NCBI GenBank assembly: GCA_026119935.1 | Contig: JALRMH010000001.1 | Location: 310,001-374,000, forward strand | DNA: 64,000 nucleotides | DNA from: Endothia cerciana | Lineage: Eukaryota; Ascomycota; Sordariomycetes; Diaporthales; Cryphonectriaceae | Direction: 5' to 3' | Shown: piece by piece, positions 56,603-64,000 of the stretch | Position numbering within the stretch: the stretch's first letter is position 1 | Layout of the letters: every line of letters begins with the position of its first letter | Translations under genes and position numbers: made by a program | The notes under the pieces: model-generated | Database searches by the model: none | The model's input: only the letters and a program-made list of their open reading frames with translations | Told to the model about the DNA's origin: nothing

Positions 56603-59600
56603 ATGGCGCGGCCACATGCCTTGCTGAGGCTAACAACCAGGCCCACACTTCGTCGTCGTACTTTACCAGAATTCTCTCGTCCATGGCGGAAGTACCTCAC
56701 GGTGCTGGGTATTGAGACGTCAGCGGACGACACATGTATTGCTGTGCTCCAGTGCGCTACTCCAAGAGCCGCCGCCCGCATAGTTTTCAACGAACGAGTT
56801 TCTTGTCCAAATCATGAACTGCGAGGAATCCATCCGGTAGAGGCGGTAAAAAGTCATACGCAGCAGTGAGCCTCTACGGTGAAGGGAGACTCTCCATGTC
56901 CTTCATTTGTACCCCGAAGCACATGGTCTCCTCCTGCGAGGGGTAATACGAGTCTTGAAGGAAGATCATGTACTAATAAGAATGAATAGCCTGTCCCGGC
57001 TCGTCCACAAAGCGATGCAATCGCTGGGCAGCCCCTCGCATGGTATGGGGTATCTTCCGGTATCACCTGAGGAGGCACTGTCTTCTAAGTTGCGTGGCCT
57101 GCCTTTTGGCCGAGTTAGCTCAACACCTCGACCGTCATACATTTTCAGGAAGCCAGACTTGATAGCCGTGACTCGAGGTCCTGGCATGGGAGGTTGCCTC
57201 AGCGTTGGGGTGAATACAGCTAGTATGTGCAACCCTGCTTTGCATCTTCCCCCTCCCAGATGATGAACGTTGTGTCGAGGGTTACGGATACTGGTGCAAC
57301 AACATCTGGATGGCGTATTTGCTTCGAAGGCAGTGCTCGAAGTACTTCACGTACGTGAAATATTTCCATGGAGGACGGATGCTAACCCTCGGTGTCGATA
57401 GAGGCACTGTGTGTACTTTCGATCTCCTGCCCTCCGGGTCCTTGCCCATGAGATGACCCTTTGTGTGCATATGCCAAGTGCAGACAGGGAGAACTCTTTT
57501 GACCAATGTGCCGAACGCTCGTTTCCTCTTCCTCTACCAGGAGCTAACTCTTGTATGCGGACAGCTCTGTTGCCTGGTCCGTACCGCTCATTGGTGTTCA
57601 TGTAAGTGGCCCTCACTGTGAGTGGTTTCCCCAGACTTTATCAGACGTAGATATGTCTAATGTCTGGCCTATGTAGCATATGCAGGCGCATGCCCTGACC
57701 ACACTCATGTACGTGAGGCCCTTCTCCCTCATCCCGTGTCATATGTTTTTCTTCTTCATGATCACATTTTTATTTTTCCTCGTTCACGCCTTCCTTCCTG
57801 TCAGGGGCTTCGAAGAGGCAATACTTTGTGATTCACGAAAGGGTTCTAACGTATGGCAGGGAGTCGACTTTGAGTCAAGGTTACGTTCCTAAAATACGAG
57901 CTCAACCTGTACTACCAGGCAGACATGTCCCCGAGTATCCCTTCCTCACACTTCTCGTATCTGGAAAGCACACAATGCTGGTACACACTAAGTCGCCGGT
58001 CAATCACCGCATCCTCGCCTCGGTCAAAGATTTAGCTCTGGGTGATGTACTGGACAAGGTCGCCAGGGAGATATTGCCCCAAGGCTATATGGGGGAAAAT
58101 GTCACGACCGTCGTCTATCCGAAGCTTATGGAGAACTTCGTGAATACGCTCAAACCGGCAGCACATTACTCACCTCCCGTTTCGCGTCGCGACGAGCTTC
58201 AAACCTACACGTCCAAGTATGGATGGGAGATTCAGCCACCGCTGATGAATACGAGGGAAATGACATACAATTTAACCTCCCTCAATGGTTGTGTCTTAAA
58301 GATCATAGGCCAAAGGCCCAATATGCCTGATGATGAGAGGCGAGATCTGGCTCTCCATACAATGAGAATCGCCTTTGAGCACCTTAGTGAGTGGCCTGTA
58401 GCATCCCTTCTTCCTCTCGCCTTCATTTTGGAAGTTTTTTGGGCAACCAAAAGATCAGTCCAGGGGGGCTTCTCTTGTAACAATTCCGTACGCTTGCTCG
58501 AGCTCGAGAATGCTGACTGCGAATTGTTAAGTGAGCAGAGTCATCTTGGCCCTTCGAAACGACAGTGAACTGTTGGCACAGCCCCCAAAGTCTCTAGCAT
58601 TATCTGGGGGCGTGGCAAGCAATATGTTCCTGCGCAAAATTGCCCAGTCAATACTCATAGCCCGCGGGTTCAAGGACGTCACGGTAGTCGCCCCGAGCCA
58701 GCAATTCTGTATCGATAATGCAGCCATGATCGCTTACACTGGAGCTGAAATGTACCGCTCTGGCTGGCTCTCAAGCCACACGTTCACGCCAATGAACACT
58801 TGGAGCATCGAGGAGATAATCTTCGGTACCGACGGCTGGATCAAACGTCCCGGCTATGTCTCGTGGCAAAAGACTGATGCGGCTACCGAGCGGAACAACA
58901 GACTTATGCAGAGCGAGCAGGCTCCCGCAACAGAACCTGAGCCTGCCGAAGTCCAGGATGAGACGGCCGCCGAGGAGACGGACGTGGAGACAGGTGATGA
59001 GTCGACACCGGTCGCTGATGCGGACGCACAGAAGAACCTTGATCCAGCCGTCACCGGGATGGAAGACTCCGTCCAGGAACTCGACGTGGGCGACACTGCC
59101 AGTCTGCGCGAGGACCACAGCATGTGGGTCAACACGGTCAACAGGTCTAAGAACCGACAGGCACAAAGAGAAGAAGCCAGAAGGGCCCCTCGCACCTTCG
59201 ATAATTCCCTCCGACTGCCCACGCCCGAGGAGCCCCAAGCCATGCCTCGTCGCCACAAGTCCCTCTCGATGTGGAGGTCTCCCCGCGCGCCGACTACAAT
59301 GTTGGCGGCGGCCCTCTCAGCAGCAGAAAAGCCCGAGACGTGCAGGACCGACTCTGCCGCCAGGGTCGGGCCGCGTGTACGCCGCCTACCTTCGTCGCGC
59401 GCTCGTGAACAGGCCGCGCCGGTTGACGAGGAACGAGCGAACAGAGAGACCGAGGCCGGCACCTCGACAGTCCAGCGAGCCCAGTCGTGGCGGAAGCAGG
59501 TAAGCAATCTCTTACAAGTCTAGACCCTGCAGTTCCTTGCCTCGATAGGGTTATCCCGTCAGAGTCCGTGGGAGGCGTATGAAGGAAGCAGTGGAAGACT

Positions 59601-60110
59601 GCTAAAGAACCGCGGGGAAAAGAGGGAGGGGGGGGGACAGGGACGGGGAGAGTGGCCCTATCTCTCAAGATATTGCCATGCACACCTCGATCTGTTTCTT
59701 TCTTGCAGGATACTGACCGTGAACTGCTCAAGCCGCGCGTGAGATGGACACTCTCCAAGCAGCTGCCGCCGCCTGCCGCGGAGGAGAACCCCAAGCAGAT
59801 GGCCGCCCCTACGGAGCAACATCCCACGGCAATGAGACATGTCTGGAGAAGATATGCTAAGATAGTGCAATCGAAGAAGAACTGGGCGGAACCCTCGGCC
59901 GACCGCGATGCGAGTAGCAAGGAGCCCTCGACCGATGGCAACACGAGCAGTGAGGAACCCTCGACCGATGACAACACGAGCAGTGAGGAAGCGGGGGAGG
60001 CCGTCAAGGTCAAACTCATCGGAGAGCTGGACGCGCCGGCCCCCCAGGCGCCGAAGCAACAGCCTACAACGATCATGAGGAGAATGGCGTCTTTCTTCAA
60101 GGGGAAGTGA
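56603..60110 (+). CDS. qri7: Mitochondrial tRNA threonylcarbamoyltransferase Qri7, with long C-terminal tail, about 815 aa
   Basis: Kae1/TsaD-family enzyme that makes the t6A modification on mitochondrial tRNAs. Exons: 56603-56865, 56990-57222, 57402-57408, 57565-57601, 57677-57708, 57805-57842, 57919-58386, 58532-59499, 59709-60110. The fifth to seventh exon edges are tentative; the others rest on motifs and branch sites. An Arg-rich N-terminus suits mitochondrial import. Motifs in order: VLGIETSADDTCIAVL, TRGPGMGGCLSVGVNTAKAL (completed by a 7-nt exon), GVHHMQAHA (metal ligands), LLVSGKHTML (usually SGGHT), LSGGVASNMFLR and CIDNAAMIAY. The catalytic part ends near residue 471 (WIKRPGYVSWQ). 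About 344 further residues, acidic then basic then acidic, have no counterpart in yeast Qri7 (about 407 aa) and include an 11-residue repeat. Convergent with pre2. Confidence 0.85.
57402..57408 (+). other. qri7: Seven-nucleotide microexon of qri7
   Basis: AGGCACT, preceded by a GCTAAC branch site and GATAG acceptor and followed by a GTGTGT donor. It supplies the end of a Lys codon, Ala, and two bases of Leu. Without it the flanking exons are out of phase; with it they read NTA-K-A-L-SVAW, matching the family TAKGLA-x-AW motif. Confidence 0.75.
59889..59987 (+). repeat. Three tandem 33-bp units in the qri7 tail
   Basis: Units at 59889-59921, 59922-59954 and 59955-59987 encode EPSADRDASSK, EPSTDGNTSSE and EPSTDDNTSSE. 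The second and third differ at only two bases, so they are the younger duplication. Confidence 0.9.
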
Positions 60111-60481
60111 AGGGACGGCTGCTCATTTAGGTATCTGGGAAGTGATGCGGACGAAGTCTTACTGGGCATTGTGCCACGCCCTTGGATATACGCCGAGATG
60201 CATATATGTAATCAGGAACGGGCGGGCTCATGTTGATCAACGTGATATGGGTGTCGTTAATCAATCATTATGTCATAGGCCATATGGCGTTCAGGAAAAG
60301 CAGAGATGTTTTCAAGAGTGTCATCATTTGTTGTACAGATACAGGGCATGGAATGACCAATAGTAGTCACGATGACTTGCCCACGGAGAAGACTCGGTCA
60401 GTTCATGGCCAAGGCTTTGTCTCATGTCTACTCTACCTCGTCCAGATCCAGCCCTATGCGCCACCGCCCTCGCGTTGCATC
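60111..60481. other. Convergent 3' flanks of qri7 and pre2
   Basis: 371 bp between two stop codons on opposite strands; holds both 3' ends. No gene seen. Confidence 0.6.
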
Positions 60482-61440
60482 CTAATCCAGGTTGCTTGTG
60501 ACGTTCGTAAACTCGCCTTTGTCCAGCTTCGTCTTCCAGAAGATCGGATTCGTGTCGCTGAAGCCATGCTTCACCCAACCCTCCTCCTTGACGTGGTAAA
60601 GGTTGATGAAGCCACCGCTGTACGCATCACGGTGCGTCGCCGCCAGGATACTCCGGCTCCCCAGCTCCAGCGCCTCCTCCTCGGTCAGGTCATACCTGTA
60701 CTCGGCGTCCAGCACACCATACGCGAACGTCTGGCCGGAGCCCACACAGAACAGGTTCCCCGCGAGCCTCGTCCCGTCCGAGTCGATGTAGTACAGGGCG
60801 GGGCCCTCCTCCTTGGTAACGCCCGCACACATGGTGCCCATGGACAGGCCCATGCCCTTGTACTGGTAGACGAGGTTGGCGAGGATCTTGGAGGCGGCGG
60901 CGACGCTGATGCGCCGCTTGTGCCGCAGCTCGTGCAGGCGGCACTGCATGCCCAGCCAGGCGAGCCAGTACTGGCAGTCGGCGGCGCCGCCCGCCATGGT
61001 GCCCAGCAGCTGGCTGTTGATCTCGATCACCTTCTTGACCGTCTGCGAGGCGATCCAGTTGCCTGCCGTCGCCCGGGAGTCTGTGGCGACGATGATGCCG
61101 CCCTGGAAGCGGAAGGCGAGGGTTGTTGTGCCGTGGGCAATCTTGATGGGGCATTGGGGGTTCGAGCGGTCGTCGGTTGCGGCGCGGAGCCAGGAGGAGG
61201 GCTGTGGGGACAAGCCAGTTAGTGGTGGTGGTGGTGTGCTTGGTGAGGAGGACTGCTGCGAGTCGACGCAGGTGCTTGACGGAAGGCGGGGGGGAGGGGC
61301 TTTACCTGAGCTACTGGAGGCATGGCGAACTTCAGGGATGGGCCTGGAACGGCATCGCTGATGTCCAACTCATCCTGCTCGGTGAGGCCCTCGTTCTGGG
61401 CATAGGCGGGCCGGCTGTATCTCGCAACGAGGGTGTCCAT
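60482..61440 (-). CDS. pre2: 20S proteasome subunit beta-5 (Pre2), 284 aa
   Basis: Catalytic chymotrypsin-like beta-5 subunit of the proteasome core. Exons: 61440-61306 and 61201-60482, phase 0. The propeptide (MDTLVARYSRPAYAQNEG onward, about 70 residues) ends at IAHG, and cleavage exposes the catalytic Thr of TTTLAFRFQGGIIVATDSRA. The Asp and Lys of the active site fall in VATDSRAT and QTVKKVIEIN. Other family blocks: LLGTMAGGAADCQYWLAWLG, YQYKGMGLSMGTMCAGV, GPALYYIDSDGTRLAGNLF and FCVGSGQTFAYGVLDAEYRY. Length and motifs are normal and the gene is intact. It shares a 539-bp divergent promoter region with yos1. Confidence 0.97.
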
Positions 61441-61979
61441 GGCGACGTCGTTTTATGATCTACTCCCCTGCAGGAGGCTGGTTTCTGTCGAGGTATTATT
61501 GGAGAGACGGAGGTTACGAGCGTGTGGCGGGTGCTCAAGGGGCGACGAGAGCGGATTTCGGGTGGTGGTGGAGGTAGGAGTCGAGTGGGTGGTGATGGAA
61601 GGCTGGTGGTATGTACCGGGTGCCGGACGTTCGTCAGAGCTCCCCAAGGCAGCTCCAAGCAATGCGCGTTCGTCCCTGCCAGCCGGGACTGGGAAAGCTG
61701 AGTCTGGGGCGCGGCAGCCTGGTCAGTGCGTCGGTCGGGGGACACCCCTGCACTGCTTAACTACAGGTGTTCCGCAGGGCCAGCTTTCGCAGGCGGCGCG
61801 CGGCCCGCGATGGACAGGTAGCCTGCCTGCCCACGCCCTGCCTGCCCTGCCTTGCCTCCCTCTGGCGAACAACCTCTTTGCAACTCCAAGAAACAGCCCA
61901 TCGACTTCCTACAAGACAGCCTGAACCCACGCCAGCCTGGCTACAGAGGGAGCAAACCCCGAGAAAGCCCCCACCCAAC
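61441..61979. promoter_or_regulatory. Shared divergent promoter region, pre2 / yos1
   Basis: 539 bp between the two start codons. I looked for the yeast-type proteasome element GGTGGCAAA and did not see it on either strand. No specific site is claimed. Confidence 0.5.
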
Positions 61980-62517
61980 ATGGCAGCCCTCGGCAGTCTT
62001 CTCTATGGTAAGGAGGAAACACGGCGAACCCCATGTCGTTCTGGCTATGGACTGACGGCGTATCCCAGTGGTCGTCCTCTTCATCAACGCCGTTGCCATA
62101 CTCTCCGAAGACCGTTTCCTTGCGCGCAGTACGTGTTTCCCCCCGGAAAGTCCTGGTCCTGCCAGTGGGAGGCCGTCAGGCTTTCCTGTGGAGCAGAGGG
62201 GGAGGGAGGAAGAGAGAGCTAAAGGCTGACGCCTCGGAACCCTACAGTCGGCCTCTCCCCGAAAACCTACGACCCGGCCTTCGGGCAGTCAGGGCCGGAC
62301 CAGAGCGTCAGGGGGAAGATAATCAGCCTCATAGCGAGCGTGCGGATGATCATGAGAGGTATGTGTCCGGGCGTTCTGAACCCCCCCCCCCCCCAAAAAA
62401 AAAACCCAAAAGCCATGTCCTCGAACGTGTATGGACCGGGCGCTGACAGGATCGCGGGCAGCACCCCTGATCATCTTGAACACCCTGATAATAGTCTACG
62501 AGCTGATCCTCGGGTAG
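61980..62517 (+). CDS. yos1: Yos1-like ER-Golgi transport protein, 84 aa
   Basis: Small two-helix membrane protein that binds Yip1-Yif1 and is needed for ER-to-Golgi vesicle transport. Four exons, too short to be seen as one frame: 61980-62007, 62069-62128, 62248-62358, 62462-62517; the phases fit throughout. The joined product starts MAALGSLLY, continues VVVLFINAVAILSEDRFLAR (the family signature), then IGLSPKTYDPAF, GKIISLIASVRMIMR and the second helix APLIILNTLIIVYELILG, ending with TAG. The 84-residue length is right for the family. Intron 3 contains a C14/A10 homopolymer block (62381-62404). Confidence 0.95.
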
Positions 62518-63505
62518 TGGCTTGGTGGGAGGAAGTTGTAAAGAAGACCATCAGACAAAGTCAAAAGGAGAGCAAACTCTCAGGTCTCCCAAGCCGGACC
62601 GGGAGCCGTCGCTTTAACCTCTCCAGGCAGATGCATAGACCTGGTGGAGGTGCCTGCGCCGTGTCGGTCAAGATGCAAAGACTGGCGTCATGATATCAGG
62701 AACGGAAGGACAGACAGGTCGAAAAGGACTGGCTTGATTAGGAACTATTTCCACTAGTTCGCGCCGCCTATGTGAGACGAACTGCTGCATGGCATCAGGG
62801 CATTACGGGACGAGTGTACGCTACCGGGAGCGTCGGGAAAGGTCTACAATATAGGAAACAGAGTTCCGTGGCTCCAGTTCGCATCGTTCCCAGTCATGGC
62901 TAGGAGATATGTCCCGTCCAACGGGCCAGTCGAGACACATGGTCCCATACAGCTGAGACCAAAGCATTAAGCTCGGATGGCCTCATTCTAGGTCTGCCTG
63001 CCTGTCCCAGCGCTGCCTTCCCGTATATATAAGTGTACATGTATACCCGGCAGCTGCGGAACGTGGTATCGAGAGAAGCTGCTGCAAGAGTATGTACATT
63101 CAGGTACCACCACATCGACCTGAATCAGGCCCAACGCATCCCGCCCTGTGCAAGCCCAAGTGTTTCGCTGGCGGCTGGCCGGCAGGACCAACCCGTTCAC
63201 TTGCTGTAGCTGAACAAGAGAGCCTTCGCTCCAGTATTGCCTGTCCTTTCAGGGACTGTCGAACACGACCTTAAGCGGTAAAAAAAATAAAAAAAAAATA
63301 ATACGCAAGAAAGGCAGAGAAGAGAAGCCCGATCAGTCCCAGCGCTGACTTTTCCTTTTGCCATGGCCCACAAGGGTCGAAATATAACGAAATCCTCCAT
63401 GGTATCCAGAGAGCCAAAGAACTCGAGAAACATACCCACCCGGTGAACGCCATCAGTCACTCAGTTCCACCGATCGGACGAGGGTCGGAGATGAGCCAGA
63501 CCCCC
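62518..63505. other. Intergenic, 1.0 kb, convergent 3' flanks
   Basis: Between yos1 (+) and the UIM-protein gene (-). No gene supported; an A-rich stretch lies at 63278-63302. Confidence 0.5.
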
Positions 63506-64000
63506 CTAGGAAAACACACTGCTCTTCTTTTTCCCAATGCTGAAGCTGAAGCGCTCCCTCAGAGCGTGTTTGGCAGAGTCAGGCTTATCCGACGGCCTAT
63601 CCGCGTTAGAAGAGGAACGCGCCCCGTCGCTTCCGTTATAGTCGACGGTGCTGAAGACCACCGCCGACTCGGACGGCTCGCTCTCAGGTTCTGGTTCCTT
63701 ACCGTTCTCCCTGATCGCCGCCATGTCTTCCCTGTCCTTGTCTTTCTCCTTGTTCCTTTCCTTGGAGGATCCTCCCAGCCAACTCATGTTGAGCGACTTG
63801 CGGCTCAGCGACTTGCTCCCTCTGTTCGCCCGGTCCAGTAGGTGGCTCGAGTGGCCGGGCGTCGAGGGGCTAGGCGGGATTGCCTCCGCGGCCATGCTCT
63901 TCTTCCGCTGCTTCTCTTCCGCGGTTGACATGGCCTTGCTCTCGGCTAGTGCTCTCTGAAGCTCTTCCTCGTCCCTCTTGCGCATCTGTTGTATCTGTTT
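63506..64000 (-). CDS. C-terminal part of a UIM-containing protein (runs off the window)
   Basis: The last 164 residues of a gene whose start lies beyond position 64000. The visible part begins KQIQQMRKRDEEELQRALAE; EEELQRALAES matches the ubiquitin-interacting motif consensus (acidic run, then hydrophobic-x-x-Ala-x-x-x-Ser). The rest is polar, Ser/Lys/Glu-rich and disordered (KERNKEKDKDREDMAAIREN) and ends RFSFSIGKKKSSVFS. Epsins and other endocytic or proteasome adaptors carry such UIMs, but the N-terminal domain needed to name the protein is not in the window. Confidence 0.7.
   Translation of the reverse strand, partial: KQIQQMRKRDEEELQRALAESKAMSTAEEKQRKKSMAAEAIPPSPSTPGHSSHLLDRANRGSKSLSRKSLNMSWLGGSSKERNKEKDKDREDMAAIRENGKEPEPESEPSESAVVFSTVDYNGSDGARSSSNADRPSDKPDSAKHALRERFSFSIGKKKSSVFS

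Overview
The window looks like nuclear DNA of a filamentous ascomycete, probably a Sordariomycete. The genes carry many short introns (about 45-250 nt) with GT..AG borders and clear CTAAC/CTGAC branch sites, coding DNA is GC-rich, and several gene families are fungal (Erd1, Yos1, ThrE/Prm10-type exporter, secreted intradiol dioxygenase). The class is my inference; the species cannot be named from this sequence. Most splice sites below were placed by hand, by matching reading phase and conserved motifs.

Layout. 0-6 kb: a small secreted protein, a UCH-type deubiquitinase and a secreted intradiol dioxygenase. 6-14 kb: a disordered protein, a nine-exon ThrE/Prm10-like transporter with a TAG codon inside its membrane domain, and an Mpo1/DUF962 protein. 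15-26 kb: the RNA polymerase II subunit Rpb7, an unrecognised acidic protein whose frame runs on past two TAG codons, an MFS drug transporter, an F-box-like protein and a membrane-anchored USP. 26-29.5 kb is gene-poor and holds a possible inverted-repeat element. 29.5-41.6 kb: an AAAP amino-acid transporter, a disordered protein, Erd1 and Pex10 (divergent), and a LYAR zinc-finger protein. 41.6-46 kb is gene-free. 46-64 kb: a Bem46-type hydrolase, the NFX1-type zinc-finger protein Fap1, tRNA-Gly(GCC), a decayed short-chain dehydrogenase, mitochondrial Qri7 with a 7-nt microexon and a long C-terminal tail, proteasome subunit Pre2 divergent from Yos1, and the C-terminal end of a UIM protein running off the right edge.

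No pathway gene cluster is visible: most genes are housekeeping or single-function. The most unusual signals are (i) the 7-nt Qri7 microexon and (ii) TAG codons in otherwise open, coding-like frames. Three interrupt apparent genes (one in the exporter, two in the acidic protein) and two more end Fap1 and the USP just before further open frame. They could be nonsense mutations, sequence errors, unrecognised introns or UAG readthrough. TAG also ends several ordinary genes here, so wholesale reassignment of the codon is unlikely.
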